DNA of 64,000 nucleotides from Symsagittifera roscoffensis (Eukaryota; Xenacoelomorpha; Acoela; Convolutidae). The notes beneath the pieces were generated by a model, which saw nothing but the letters and a program-made list of their open reading frames with translations, had not been told where the DNA came from and made no database searches. The stretch is taken from positions 24,511,254 to 24,575,253 of the forward strand of contig NC_087065.1 in NCBI RefSeq assembly GCF_963678635.1, in the 5' to 3' direction. The translations under genes were made by a program, and so were the position numbers. This document shows, piece by piece, positions 11,199 through 23,190 of the stretch; position 1 is the first letter of the stretch, and each line of letters begins with the position of its first letter.

Positions 11199-12285
11199 AC
11201 AAAACTGCTCATATCAGCTTGAAGCCCTGAATGTTGCGACTGCCTTTTAAGGTCTATATAGCAGTAACATCATGAATAAAATAAATTTAGGAAAAAAAAT
11301 AAAAAGAACTTTTTTTTATTTGAGATTTTTTGTGAAAATTATCACCCCACACGCCATATAAAGTACAAATTAATAGATTCCGTTCCTAGTAGCAAACCAA
11401 TCAGATCAGATAATTAAATTGGTAAATTGGCTTGCTTGAACCAATTTGGAACGATTTCTAAGACGGATTAAATCTCCGCTTACGCGTTAATAGTGCTGAT
11501 TTAAATTATCCGGTCAAAACGAACCAAAATTGAAGTTTCAAACAAGGTTTTTTTCTCAATTTGGGTTAAGATTAGGCAAAAAAAGAAAGAGAACATAAAT
11601 TGCTTAGAATTTCATCAGAATTATTATGGTGCATTTTTTTCTCCGAAATTCTAAACCAAAACATTACCCCAAAATGTGTCGTTTTGGCTTTTTTCAAACA
11701 ATAAAGAATTACGCTGAAACAAATTTGTTAATTGATGAGAATCATATGTCACAAGAAGCCTCATACACAGCCCAACTAAACTTCAGAAAAGTTAAATCCC
11801 CAAAAATTTACGAAAGAAAAAATTGACTATCAAGCAAAAATATTTTCTGTTAAACATGTTTTTGGAGATTTAACTCTCGTAGAACTTTCTTGGGCTGTGT
11901 AAAATCTTCTTGTAAAAAACATTTCTCATCATTTAACAGAGTAGTTTCAGCGTAATTCTTGATAATTTTTTTGGTTTAGAATTTCGGAGAAAAAAAAGCA
12001 CCATAATAATTCTAATAAAATTCTAAGCAACTTTTGTTCCCTTCTTTTTTTGTCTATTCTTAACCCAATTGGGGCAAAACGTGTCTGAAAATTAAAGTTG
12101 AGTTCATTTTGTCCGGATAATTTAAATCAGCACAGTATATTGCGCGTTAAATGTCCCAAATTGTTTAAAATGGCAATCCTTAAACCACCATATTTTAAAT
12201 GGCTAGTTAAAAAGTTGAAATTTGTCAGAAGAAAAAAACAACCGAGCACAAATATTCTGTTTCTTTCGTTAGGAAAGTTGGAAAA
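11199..12285 (-). mobile_element. Family P element split by a foldback element
   Basis: The left part (11199-11492) runs from the P tail to ACGCGTTAATA. The P sequence resumes at 12134 with AGTATATTGCGCGTTAA and ends near 12285 with the diverged GAAAGTTGG end. The 641 bp between are the foldback element described separately. This copy is more diverged than those at 4.9 and 10.5 kb. Confidence 0.75.
11493..12133. mobile_element. 641 bp foldback (palindromic) element
   Basis: The whole element is one long imperfect inverted repeat: GTGCTGATTTAAATTATCCGG at the left pairs with CCGGATAATTTAAATCAGCAC at the right. Pairing continues inward through the 'aatttgggttaag'/'cttaacccaattggg' and 'ttatggtgc'/'gcaccataa' blocks to a centre near 11820. 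Frames inside (such as 11626-11826) are by-products of the palindrome. The same left end occurs at 13110 in the same position of another P fragment. Confidence 0.85.
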
Positions 12286-12671
12286 AAAGTTATTTTTACT
12301 GGTGATATTTTTTTTGCAAAGTTCTGGTGTTTGAAAGTTTGGGATAACCAAAAAGTGCTAGTTACCAGCGATCAAACCTAAGATTTTTCTAACCACTTAT
12401 CAATATTTTTGTTTAACATATGTTTGCTTCTTGTGTTTTTCAATTATCGAGCTTAAATATAGGTATAAACTGTAAAATCGAAAAACTAACGGTTTTTTGT
12501 AATATTTATTTTTCAACTAATGTCATTTTTGCGTCAATTGTTTTCAAAATTCTTGGTTCATGGTACCTAACTGAGTCACTGTTATTGCTCGTTAATTTAG
12601 TCGCCCGTTGTCTTAATTTGTGTCAAAACAGTTCAAAATAGTTCATACCAAATGATTATTATATTCGGCCA
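12286..12671. other. No gene recognised
   Basis: AT-rich, with a hydrophobic chance frame at 12420-12641 that lacks any conserved pattern. Confidence 0.45.
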
Positions 12672-12894
12672 ATATATACTATTTTTTGAGGGGGAGCGCG
12701 CGCCAAAAAAACGCGAATTTTTTGTCAATATTTCAAAAGACTGCGGCGCGGAGAATTTGGCCTGAGAAGAGTCTTTTTACTGCTTTAGGAGAGCTCGGAA
12801 AATCAATTTGGTCGACCTAAAAAAAAGTTCGTCAAAACTTTCGATTTTTTTTTTGAAAAATCCCCCACTCAAGAAAATCCTAAATCCGCCCCTG
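12672..12894. mobile_element. hAT-like CAGGGGC element, right-end fragment
   Basis: Shares with the elements at 37697 and 38848 the GAGGGGGAGCGCGCGCC block, the AATCAATTTGGTCGACCTAA block and the end TAAATCCGCCCCTG, which is the inverted form of the CAGGGGCGGATTTA start. The left half is missing. Confidence 0.7.
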
Positions 12895-12931
12895 GTGATG
12901 ATTCTCATCCAGTGCGCAATTTTTGCACTAA

Positions 12932-12957
12932 TCCAGTTAACAATTTGGCCTCGTAAT
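12932..12957 (-). repeat. Solo right end of family G
   Basis: CAATTTGGCCTCGTAATG matches the right terminus of family G elements (ACAGTTTGGCCTCGTAATG at 29732-29750). No iteron array lies beside it, so it is a stranded end or a very deleted copy. Confidence 0.5.
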
Positions 12958-13039
12958 GTTTATTTTTTCAAATGTTTCTCAAATTTGGTCAGTTTATCAA
13001 AAAGTATCAACTATGAAGGATTCCGGAAGGTCAACGAAC

Positions 13040-13165
13040 ATACGCTGAAAAAATTAAATCATTTGGAACTAAGATTCAAACGGATTAAGTCTCCGCTAAC
13101 GCGTTAATAGTGCTGATTTAAATTAATTGGTCAAAACGAACCAAAATTGAATTTGTTTGTTTTTT
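13040..13165 (-). mobile_element. Family P fragment carrying the foldback left end
   Basis: The P block around TTTGGAAC..., AGTCTCCGCTAACGCGTTAATA is followed directly at 13110 by GTGCTGATTTAAATTA, the start of the foldback element. This is the same junction as at 11492/11493. Similarity stops near 13165. Confidence 0.65.
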
Positions 13166-13444
13166 TAGACCAAAATGATTTTCAAAAACCGCTAAAAAAA
13201 CTACAAGTATTTTTTTTTGCTAAATTTATGTTTGCCGTACTTGAATTTTCAAAACAACAGCGAGAAGCGACAATTCGTAGCAATATTTATGCAATTCGTA
13301 ACAATTCTTATGAATAATTAAAGCGGCAAACACTAATTTTTGCGCACTATTTTTCTTGTGCCGAATGTCAGCGCAGCGGAACGAAGCGGACCAAGCATAT
13401 TCTGCTCTCCAGTGTCTTCTTACGAATAGTCTTCTTACGAATAG

Positions 13445-14862
13445 ACACTTGTTGTTTCGACATTTGATACGAAAGTAACGGAATATTTCTGCTCGGGATG
13501 GTTTTTTCTTCAGTAAACTTTTGACTTTTTAACTAGCCATTTTTGACGGAATTTTTTAAAAATATCATTCAAAAAGTATTGTTGTCCTGCGCTCAAATTT
13601 AAAAGATAAATCATGATTTGTTTTGGGAGGTTTAAATATTGCTAAAAATGGAGTTATGGGGGGTTTAAATATTGCCTTTTTGGCCAATTTGGGACATTTG
13701 GCGCTTGATATATACGCTCGAGTAAGTGGAGATTTAGTACGTCCTAAAATCGTTCCAAATTGGTTGAAAGAACCCGCATCTAAATTTAGGCGTAAGTAAT
13801 TGATTACAATGGTTTATTATGATGATTTTTGACAATTATAATTGATTATATTTAACAAAGTTAGGTGTTTAAAGGATTTACAATTGATTGTAATCGTGAT
13901 ACTTTCCAAGAGATTATAATCTCTTTGATCGATTATAATTAATTATATTTGTTACAAAGAACCCTTATAATCATTTATAATCTTTTATTTCGCCAAAATT
14001 TTGTCATTATAAAACTACATTCGAATTACATCTTATGGGTTATTATTTTTGTGTCAATAAGAAAAACTCTAAAAGAGATTTCTTTAACACTTTGGTTCAT
14101 CTGAACACAAAGTTTTACCACGAAACAAAAATTTGATAGAGATCCTTTCATATGAGTGGAAACGTTCCCGCGGTAGATGAAAAATAAATATTCCGAATCA
14201 ATCATGAAACTAAATCAATTTGCAGTTGTTTTGTTGTTTAAAAAAGCTTAAAATATGCATCACAAAACAACAATAATGGGGAGGAAAAAAAATTATAAAT
14301 TTGATTTAATTGAAAAACTTTAAAAATGCTTTTCTCATTTTTCATAGGAATCAACTTCTATAAGAAGAATAAAACATTATTAATTTAGATGCAACTTCGA
14401 AGACAAAATGGGCAAACAAAAAGGATTAATTAATTATAATCGATTATAATCGTATCGAAAAATATACGAATAAATAATTGACTATAATTGATTATAACCG
14501 ATTATAATTAAATATAATTTGATTTGAAAAATAGAGATTATAATTGATTATCAATTGATTAAAATCGATTGTTTCTCAATTTTAGTAAGACTGGTACTAA
14601 AATCGTATATAATCAATTATTAACGCTTAAAACTGGATGCGGGAAGCTTGTTTGCTAAATTGATTTGTTACAAGGATCCTATCCTTTCGTACTTTATATG
14701 GCGTGTGGGGGATGACTTTCATTTAATACATTCAAATTTTAGAAAAAAAACAATTTCAACATAATTTATTACATTTATTTTTTTTTAGTTTAAAACTGCT
14801 TCATAATTCCTAAAAGGCAGTCGGAACATTCAGGGCTTCGTCCTGATACGAGCAGTTTTGTT
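13445..14862 (-). mobile_element. Family P element expanded by a GATTATAAT array
   Basis: The reverse-strand sense of the copies at 4.9 and 10.5 kb: starts with GATACGAAAGTAACGGAA, has the 'ggcgtgtgggggatga' block near 14700 and ends with GCAGTCGGAACATTCAGGG-CTTCGTCCTGATACGAGCAG. Its centre (about 13790-14640) is occupied by an AT-rich tandem array absent from other copies. Confidence 0.75.
13790..14640. repeat. Degenerate GATTATAAT array
   Basis: Units of about 10-11 bases (GATTATAATC, GATTATAATT, GATTATAACC) recur many times, densely at 13860-13985 and 14430-14600, separated by ordinary AT-rich DNA. No coding. Similar ATAATGGATTATAA motifs recur at 33280-33850. Confidence 0.7.
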
Positions 14863-14864
14863 AC

Positions 14865-14912
14865 GAATTGTCGCTTGTCATGAATTGTCGCTTGTCATGA
14901 ATTGTCGCCTGT
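14865..14912. repeat. Three-unit short tandem repeat
   Basis: Three copies of GAATTGTCGCTTGTCAT-type units (17 bases) in direct succession immediately after the P tail. Confidence 0.75.
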
Positions 14913-14919
14913 GACAAAA

Positions 14920-15332
14920 TGTCACCCGACCAAAAACAGGCAAAGCTTTCACTTGTAGATTTGTGTACATTTTACCAAAAATTGCATTGCGCACTCCCAT
15001 TTCCCCTAAATAAGTTTTTAAAATTTGTTTTTATATTTGAATTGATTTTCCCAAAACACTACAAAGACCTTTTTTTTCAACCAAATAGTTTTTCGGACAC
15101 CAAATAGTCTTTTCTAAATCACTATAAAACCTTTTTCAGATAAATTTTTGTGCGCCGCAAAAGAAAATGTTTTAAAGAAAAACCAAAAGTGCCGATTTTT
15201 TTGCAAGTTTTGATCAAAAATTGCAATATCTTCGACGCAATCCAGAAATGTTACAAGCTGGGAACAGCAGTAGCAAGAGGCAATACCAGAAAAACATCAA
15301 TGACAACTAAGTATTTTAAGATAAAATGTCAG
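14920..15332. other. Upstream region / presumed intron of peptide gene 1
   Basis: A frame that runs into the exon at 15333 is open back to about 15150 but opens with GTG and is low-complexity and basic, so I read it as intron. No signal-peptide exon was found between the P element and the exon. Confidence 0.35.
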
Positions 15333-15524
15333 ATTGATGGTACATCAGTTACTGGACGGAACGAGTTGAGAGAAAAGAGAAATGCATGTGTGAAAAATAC
15401 AGACTGTCCAATCTATGCAGAGTGTAAGAGACCCTCTCAACAATGTCGTCGCAAGTCGTGCAGATATGACTCACAATGTCCCGCCCACTTTCAGTGCCTT
15501 TTTCACAGCTGTCTTCCCATATGA
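15333..15524 (+). CDS. Cysteine-rich secreted peptide 1, last exon
   Basis: Starts after the acceptor ATGTCAG and encodes about 63 residues to a TGA at 15522-15524. It begins Ile-Asp, like Val-Asp in the other two paralogues, then has eight cysteines spaced C-x5-C-x5-C-x6-C-x4-C-x5-C-x5-C-x4-C, ending Leu-Pro-Ile. Two Cys-Pro pairs, each after an acidic or polar residue, open the second part of each half. The framework is identical residue for residue in spacing to gene 2, and the first seven spacings match gene 3. It reads as two copies of a four-cysteine module, likely disulfide-bonded and exported. An AATAAA follows at 15717-15722. The upstream exon with start codon was not found. Role unknown; defence, venom-like or developmental ligands are all possible. 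Confidence 0.72.
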   Translation: MDGTSVTGRNELREKRNACVKNTDCPIYAECKRPSQQCRRKSCRYDSQCPAHFQCLFHSCLPI

Positions 15525-15716
15525 CTTTACAAATGAACGCATAGTGACTAAATCATCTTGTTTTTGTGTGAAACTCTGGAAGCGGAAACAATTGCGACCA
15601 AAGTTAAAAAGTTTTTATTTAATTGATTTTTGCTTTTTTTGAGGACTAGCTAAAATAATTCAGTATATCGATAAGCAGTTAGATAGACCAGCATATATCT
15701 TAAGATAAGTTTCGAT

Positions 15717-15722
15717 AATAAA
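15717..15722 (+). promoter_or_regulatory. Candidate polyadenylation signal, gene 1
   Basis: AATAAA about 195 bases after the stop of the cysteine-rich exon, in AT-rich sequence where chance occurrences are common. Confidence 0.35.
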
Positions 15723-16020
15723 CAAGCATTTTCAGTGTTTGAATTTTGATTAGTATTGCACAGATCTGACCTTTCTTTCGCTAACATCTAAAATGAAACT
15801 GATGGTAAAACATCACGACCAATTTAGTATCCAAATTGCTAACATTATCCAAGCTATTTTTTTATGAAACAGTGCAGATGAGTTTTAAATTTTTTGGGGA
15901 ACTTTGGTTTTCGCACTCTAGTAACACCATCTGGCCATCAACTGATTATCATGAAAACCCGATAAAATTGCTGGTTTTTACGGAGTTTAAATTTCAAGAG
16001 CGAATCCAGCTTGGCCTAAA
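15723..16020. other. No gene recognised
   Basis: AT-rich sequence between the peptide exon and a P tail fragment; the frame 15836-16027 has no support. Confidence 0.45.
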
Positions 16021-16075
16021 TTTATAACAAGATTGCTCGTATCTGGGCAAAGCACTGGATGTTCAGGTTGCCCAT
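16021..16075 (-). mobile_element. Family P solo tail
   Basis: AACAAGATTGCTCGTATCTG, then GGCAAAGCACTGGATGTTC and a TTGCCC block: the conserved P tail with a decayed stem-loop. No P body follows. Confidence 0.6.
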
Positions 16076-17319
16076 TATAAACAATTTGTAAACAATTTTT
16101 ATAAAAAAATTTATACACATTAAAAAAGTTATTGTTTCTCTTCCGTATAATCCGCACCTGAAAACTTGAAACTTAAAACGCGTTTTTCTCATAGTGGGTT
16201 ATCATTAGGTAAACATTATTGAAGACATTTTTGCTTAATTTCAAACCAAAAATAATGAAGGCCAATTTGTTTTGCCAAATCGAGCCCAAAATACTCCCCC
16301 AAAAAAGATATTTCATGGCATTTTGAGTCAATCAGGAAACACGCTACAATTAATGGGTCAATAACTGCCAAATTTATATCAAAATGAGCCTCGTACGGCG
16401 TAGCTGAACAAAAATTAAGAAGATTATTTTTTCAAAAAAAATGAGCGAAATTTTTTCAAAAAAAACTATAAAATTTGGACAATATCAATGCTCAAGTGTG
16501 AAAATTTGAGTCAACCCAAATTAATTTGACTGACTAGCTAGCCTTAATTCAATTTGGAATGATTTTAACGTGCGGAATAATTCGCCAAGCTTAACTAAAT
16601 AATTCGCCAAGCTTAGTTAAATAATTTGCGTTACGCTTTCAGGATTATGGATAAAATCTACAAAAAGCGCACAGATTAGCCCAAAACATGGCTAAATTGG
16701 CAGTTTTAAAACATTCAAAACTTTGAAAAAAAACGGAGGTAAAACTTTTCAATTTGATTTCAATGAGTCGATAGAGTCAGTTTCTTCAATGAGGCCTAAG
16801 TATTTTTTAAATAAGAACTATTGTTTCAATTGCCGAAAATTGATCTATAATTATTCCGTTTTCTTCGAATCTCAAGGCCAAGTAAATGCATTCATTCAGC
16901 CGTGGTTTCTGATTTATTTGTACTAAATTTTTTCAGATAGCCAAAAAAGTACTTGCGCATTGAGTTCTGCAACATCTCCACGAAACCGCGCAAACAAATT
17001 AGATGCAATATACGCACTACCCCTGTTTACTTGTTATCAATTGATGATCCCATTCAACAAGTACAAGAGTAACTGGCCTTAAAGAAGGCGAAGCTTGCGT
17101 TTTATCAAGTCAAAAAAGCTTATCTGAATTAGAAAAAAAGCGGCACCAAATTAACTTCTCTCTAGATGCACGTTTCCAATCTTATTTTCTTAACGTGTGA
17201 AAAATTTTGAAAGATTTCATTGTATTTCAAAAACTCAGAAACTCAGACTCGTCGCGAAACACCCATTGGCCGAAATGTTTCAATCCTAACATTACGAGGC
17301 CAAACTGTGCTTTCTGTGT

Positions 17320-17660
17320 ATTGTAAGCGGACTCCGCAGAAGGTCAAAACCAGATCTGTCGCGGAATCCGAAAAGTTGCTACTTTTCTTTAATCTTCTTT
17401 GCTGTTTTGGGTTTCACAAACAAGTACCTGAACGGTTTACCGCTCGAAATCACCCCACAACTAGGCCAGCTTGCCGAATACGCAATCATGTTTGCGTAAT
17501 TCAGTACAGTTTATGGAATCCACAAACAAATACCAAGACATGTGTATAGTTAATTCGAGCTGTTGCGGAATCCGCTACTGTAATTTGTGGAATCTGCAAA
17601 TTGTAAATAGAATCCACCAATTGTATGAGGAATCCGCATTTTGTTTGCGAATTCGTTTAC
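17320..17660. repeat. GGAATCCGC iteron array, G1 left
   Basis: Repeats of the kind TGTAAGTGGAATCCGCAAAT, each containing the near-palindrome GCGGAATCCGC, spaced about 20 bases. These frames stay open over short distances only because of the period. Confidence 0.8.
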
Positions 17661-17734
17661 ATATATGAAAGTTCAAAAAATTCAATCTCAATTATTACAT
17701 TGATTAACTACCAGTTGAAATACCAAATGTTTGG

Positions 17735-17995
17735 TCTCAAATCCTGTCAACCCAACTTCGATCTCAAGCCTTGTCAACTTCTATCTCAAATACTCTCAAC
17801 TCAACTTCGATCTCAAATCCTGTCAACTTAGATCTCAAAACCTGTCAACCCAGCTTCGATCTAAAATCCTGTCAACTTAGATCTCAAATCCTGTCAACCC
17901 AGCTTCGATCTCATTTTCTGTCAAACCTAACAAACTTCGATCTCAATTCCTTCTTACACACAATTTCTGCCAAACAATCTCAACTCCTGCCATCT
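17735..17995. repeat. 27-bp minisatellite (9-codon period)
   Basis: Units such as CTTCGATCTCAAATCCTGTC-AACCCAA repeat with 27-base and shortened 22-base variants. Two plus-strand frames read through as repeated peptides (Gln-Leu-Arg-Ser-Gln-Ile-Leu-Ser-Thr in one). Variants that break the 27-base period shift frame, so selection for a protein is not evident. Confidence 0.8.
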
Positions 17996-19490
17996 CAATT
18001 CCTGCCAACTGAATAAACTGGGTAAACTAATGCATCAGTTCATTTCAATTAAATCAATAAAAATATATACGTTTTAATTAAGCGTTTTTGCAACTATTTT
18101 CAAATAGCGAAACCAGAATAGAGTTCGATGATGCAACACTTTTAGGAACATTTTTTTGTGTTTTCGAATTTAATCTTTGATTCAGATGTAGTTGTTCAAG
18201 TTTCGTTAATTTTTATCTGTAAGAAAATTCACTGAAGCAGCATTAAGTTATTTGAATTAAATTCGAGCTATTCTGTTTTTTTTTTACTCACTGTCAACAG
18301 TTTCGATGGGTCGGCTTAATTTTTAGAGCATAAAAATGCATACTGCAAACAGGAAAAAAAGAATACGGTAAATTAAAAAACAGTTATATTAGAAAGCTCA
18401 AAAAACAAACAGTCATAACAACAAACAGTAATCACTCCAAGCAGTTCATTCTCCGTGGCGAGATCTAGAAAACAGATACATCGCAGTTAAGTGCAAAAAC
18501 AGGTATGATAAAAAATCTGAGGTTTAACCACTAGCCAAAAACATATTTAGACACACAACAATCAGGAAAAACTTACACATTACCCAAACAAAAATTGCGA
18601 ACATTTCCAGCACAAAAAAATTAACTGACCCAATCAACTAGTTCATTGGCAAGCTTATGTACTTCTTACGATTGTCTCAAGAGCTCAATTACCAAAAACG
18701 TCCATAAAATATAGCAAAAAGAAGAAATTAATAAGATAACAAAAACGTAAAAAGTAGGTTTCGATTGGAACAACCATTATATCAAAACACAGGCAAGACC
18801 ATGCGCAAAATTTATACTGATTTAGTAGTGCACACTATTGAAAAAAAAACAATTTGGAAATTTAATATATATTTTTCAAGGAGTGAGATGATTTATAAAA
18901 AAAAAAAACTCACAGTTTTTGAAAAATTTAAAATTTTCAAAATTTGTTTAAGTTTTCCCCGGCCTACATCTATTTAATTGCCAGACCCATTTTTAAACAT
19001 GAATAAAGCCAATTTTATGCCACAGTAACTCACGCAAAAAAGCAAAAAAGTTTCATTGTAACAACCTATACTTTCAGAACTGCGAACATTGAATAAAAAA
19101 AATTAGGGACACTATCAAAACGCTGAGTTTATCAGCCACCAATTTTCAAGATCTGATCTGCTCTTAAGCGGTTGATTCTTGATCTTGAATAACCTTTTAG
19201 AATCGAAATTAATGTTTAGAATTAATATCTTTAGAAAACCTCCTAATAACTTGGCCAGAAATTGACCTCGTTTTCCCGACAATCCAGACTTTTTTTTGGA
19301 AAACCGACCTCCTCATTTTTTACAGGCAAGAAAAAACCTATCGGAATCATTGATAAACAGAAAATTAGCCCTGTAACGACGCTGCTATGCTGAAATACTC
19401 TGTGTCGAACCAACAACCCAAAGAACAGCAGAAAAAATTTAAATATTAGGTTTTCATCGAAAAAAAATTAGGTTTTCATCGAAAAAAAAA
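17996..19490. other. Interior of G1, no gene
   Basis: AT-rich; shares blocks with 23190-24350 and 26745-28345. The frame 18765-18977 is unsupported. Confidence 0.6.
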
Positions 19491-19574
19491 AGAAGTCCTT
19501 GCTTGTTAATTCCGCATTGCTATAGATATGAATTCTAGCTCTAGCTTTCGATTGTTTGTTTGCAAGTTCAGTAA

Positions 19575-19800
19575 AAAACGAAATTCGGAATCCACTTACA
19601 GTTCGCGGAATCAGCTTAAATTTGCGGATTCCATTTACAAAGTTTGCGAACTCCACGTACAATGCAGATTCTGCTTACATTTTGTGGAATCCACTTACAA
19701 CTGCTAGCTATGTTTGCTTATTGCGGATTTCATGACACAACAAATGTGCCGACAAAATTATGTTTCAGGTTTTTGTACGCGGAATCCAAGGAAGCTTTAT
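19575..19800. repeat. GGAATCCGC iteron array, G1 right (inverted)
   Basis: Same iterons as at 17320 in opposite orientation: GCGGAATC, GTGGAATCCACTTACA and related units. Confidence 0.75.
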
Positions 19801-22454
19801 AATTGGAGTTCAATTACTTTTTGGAAGACGTTGAAAGTTTTTTTTTCATGGATTTCAATGATATACAGACAAAAAATTGTGCGCCTATCCAGTGTACAGT
19901 TTGGCATTGTAATGAAATTTTACAAAGCTGAAAAAAAATGAGTCATTCAGTTTTCACACACTTCTCGACCTACAACAAATGTATAAAATCTCTATGAAAA
20001 GCATCGAGTCACACAACAAAAAATGTTTTTTAAACTATTTTGTTAAATCATTAATTGTATTGTTTTAAATAATTTTTTTTTTCAAAGCCAGCGGATCACA
20101 ATTTAATCGTGCCAGAAACATTAAAACTCAGAACTTTTTTGATTTTTTTTTGAATAAAAAAAACATACGAAAAAAAGCTTTACTCTGAATACACAGGACC
20201 AAAATATTTTTTGAACAATTTTACACATACAAGAAAAATTATTGGAAATAGATTTTCAAGGGTTTCTTCAACTGTTTTGTTGCAAAAATGGAGGTCGCCC
20301 TCAAAACAGTATGCAACAAAACTTCGTTGGATATTTTTGATTTTAAATTGTTTTTTCAAAAACATTGGATGCAACGTTTTTTTTAATTCAATTTCGTCTC
20401 ACAATTCAAGCCAATTGATTGAAAAAAACGGCTAAGTGAGTTCATGTTGAAAAATAATGACTAGTTACGTTTCCATGTTCCATGTTTTTTTACCTCAAAT
20501 TGTATAATTAGCGTTTTTTAGCTTTGGAAAGTCAATCCGGAGTTTTCTATCAATTTTTTTTCAAGTTGTTTCTTTTTTCAGTTTATTGAAGATGCAGGAA
20601 AAAGCCACAATTTTTAGTGGTTTTCAATTTTAAGGCTCGTCGCCGACTCTCAAAAGTATAATCAAATTCACTTTTCTCGGTGGGAAAAATTTATGCCAGT
20701 CGATGAGCGATGAGATAAAATCTACAAAAAACCAGAATGATCATATTAAGTCAAAACTTTGAGTCTTCAATTGGCCAAATCAATGGCCTCAAAAATTTTA
20801 TCAAATTACTGTTCCTTTTCGTCAAACAGCCAAGTCAAATATTAAGTCTTACAAATTGAGTCTTTTAGAAAAACGAGATGACTAATTAAATTGCCTCAAT
20901 TGAAATCAGAAAAATTTTGAATAAGCGTTGAGAGGTTTTGCAGATATTAGACGCGTGTTTGCTCTCTGATTGATGTGATGAAATCCTGACAGCTCATATA
21001 AAAAAAATCAGAGCATGAACAATTCGAATTTGACTTTAAACTCACTTTGTTTGATTATAATACAACAAATGATGTATAGATAAAAGCCGCACAAGGACAA
21101 ATCAAGAGACAAAAATTCTTCTATGAGTTTCCCTGGATAACATTAAAATATTTTGAAAGGGAGAAAAGAATTAACTCCCGGTCACTTGTTACAGATCATG
21201 TCGAAAATTCTGAGTATTCGTTTTTGTGTATTTTCTGAAAATTAATGAAATAACTGAGCGAAATTTTTTGTCGTTTTCGTTGTTTGCAGAGTTGAAGTTG
21301 TTTGAACTCAACACTTACACTATTTGACAACTCGAAGTTTGAAAGGCATAAAATGATGAAGACAACTTTTGCCTAATTTTAAACCAAAAAGACTGAATGC
21401 CAACTGAGCAAAATCGAGCTCAAAATTTTCCCCAAAAAAAGATATTTTATGGCATTTTCAGTCAGTCAGAAAACAAGCTACAATTAATGGGGTAAAAACT
21501 GCCAAATTTTGTATCAAATTGAGCCTCTAACGTAGCTCAACAAAAATTAAGAAGAGTACATTTTCAAAAAAATTGAGCATAATTTTTTCAAAAAATTATG
21601 AACTTTGGGCAATATCAATGATCAAGGTTGAAAATTTGAGTCAACCCAATTTAATACGATTGACTAGCTTGCCTTAACCTAATTTGAAATGATTTTTTTG
21701 TGCGCAATAATTCGCCAAACTCAGTTAAATAATTCGCGTGACGCTTTCAGGATTATGGATAAAATCTACAAAACTCGCACAGATTAGCCCAGAACATGGC
21801 TAGATTGGCAGTTCTCAAACATTCAGAATTTTGAGAAAAGAAACGGAGGTAAAACATGTTTTTAAATTTGATTTCAAGGAGTCGATAGAGTCGGTATCTT
21901 CAATGAGGCCTAAGTATTTTTTTGATAAAAATTATTGTTTCGATTGCCGAAAAATGACTGATTAAAGAAACCACCACATCTATAATTATTCCGTTTTCTT
22001 CGAATCTCAAGGCCAAGTAAATGCATTTTTTCAGCCGTGATTTCTGCATTATTTGTATTAAATTTTTTAGATAGCTAAAAAGGTATATGCGCATTGAGTT
22101 CTGCAACATTTCAACGAAACCGCGCAAACAAATTAGATGCAATATGCGCATTACCCCTGTTTACGTGTTATCAATTGATGATCCCATTTAACAAGTACAA
22201 GCGTAACTGACCTTAAAGAAGGTGAAGCTTGCGTTTTATCAAGTCAAAAAGCTTATCTGACTTAGAAAAAAAGCGACATCATATAACAAGCTAACTATTT
22301 TCTAGATGCACGTTTCCAATCTTTTTTTCTTAACGTGTGAAAAGTTTGGAAAGATTTCATTGTCTTTCAAACACTCAGAAACTCAGACTCGTCGCGAAAC
22401 ATCCATTGGCCGAAATGTTTCAATCCTAACATTACCAGATAAACTGTGCATTCT

Positions 22455-22830
22455 GTGCACTGTAAGCGGTTTCCGTAACAGGTCAAAACCAGATATGTCG
22501 CTGAATCCGCAAAATTATCTTCTTTTTTTTATCTTCTTTGCTGTTTTGGGTTCCACAAACAAGTACCTAACTGCTGTACTGCTCAAAATTGCCCCAAAAT
22601 TAGGCCAGCTTGCCGAATACGCAATCATGTTTGCGTAATTCAGTACAGTTTATGGAATCCACAAACAAATAGCAAGACATGTGTATAGTTAATTCGAGCT
22701 GTTGCGGAATCCGCTACTGTAATTGAATCCGCAAACTGTAAGTGGAATCTGCAAATTGTAAATAGAATCCACCAATTGCATGAGGAATCCGCATTTTGTT
22801 TGCGAATTCCGTTTACATAAATGAAAGCTT
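22455..22830. repeat. Iteron array, G2 left
   Basis: GGAATCCGC units as in G1, following the G2 left terminus at 22430. Confidence 0.75.
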
Positions 22831-22889
22831 AGAAAGTTCAATCTCAAATACTACATTGATTAACTACCAGTTGAAATACCAAATGTTTG

Positions 22890-23190
22890 GTCTCAAATAT
22901 CTCAACCCAACTTAGATCTCAAACCCTGTCAATTTGTATCTCAAATCCTCTCAACTCATCTTCGATCTCAAATTCTGTCAACTTAGATCTCAAATCCTGT
23001 CAACCCAACTTCGATCTCAATTCTTGTCAAACAAACAAAACCTCGATCTTAACACCCAACTTCGATCTCAATTCCTGTCAACCCAGCTTCGATCTCAATT
23101 TCTGTCAAACCTAACAAACTTCGATCTCAATTCTTTCGAACACACAATTTCTGTCAAACAATCTCAACTGCTGTCATCTTAATTCCTGCC
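22890..23190. repeat. 27-bp minisatellite, second copy
   Basis: Same unit as at 17735, with a few private variants such as the insertion of CAAACAAACAAAACCTCGAT near 23025. Confidence 0.78.

Larger units (their letters stand above)
17290..19914. mobile_element. Family G element G1 (2.6 kb)
   Basis: Left end CATTACGAGGCCAAACTGTG, right end ACAGTTTGGCATTGTAATG, a terminal inverted repeat of about 20 bp. Inside each end lies an array of GGAATCCGC iterons in opposite orientation (17320-17660 and 19575-19800). The middle has a 27-bp minisatellite and about 1.5 kb without coding. No transposase frame is seen, so it is either non-autonomous or too decayed. No convincing target duplication was found. 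Confidence 0.7.
16230..20910. repeat. Tandem array unit A (about 4.7 kb)
   Basis: First of four tandem units. Order: left flank L (about 16230-17289, matching 21365-22429, 24915-25979 and the start of 31205-31520), family G element (17290-19914), right flank R (19915-20910, matching 29750-30780). No gene is supported. Differences among units are substitutions and block deletions. Confidence 0.8.

Noticed and set aside
15150-15332. N-terminal extension of peptide gene 1
   Set aside because: Opens with GTG, is lysine-rich low complexity, has no signal peptide, and the paralogues suggest an acceptor at 15332.
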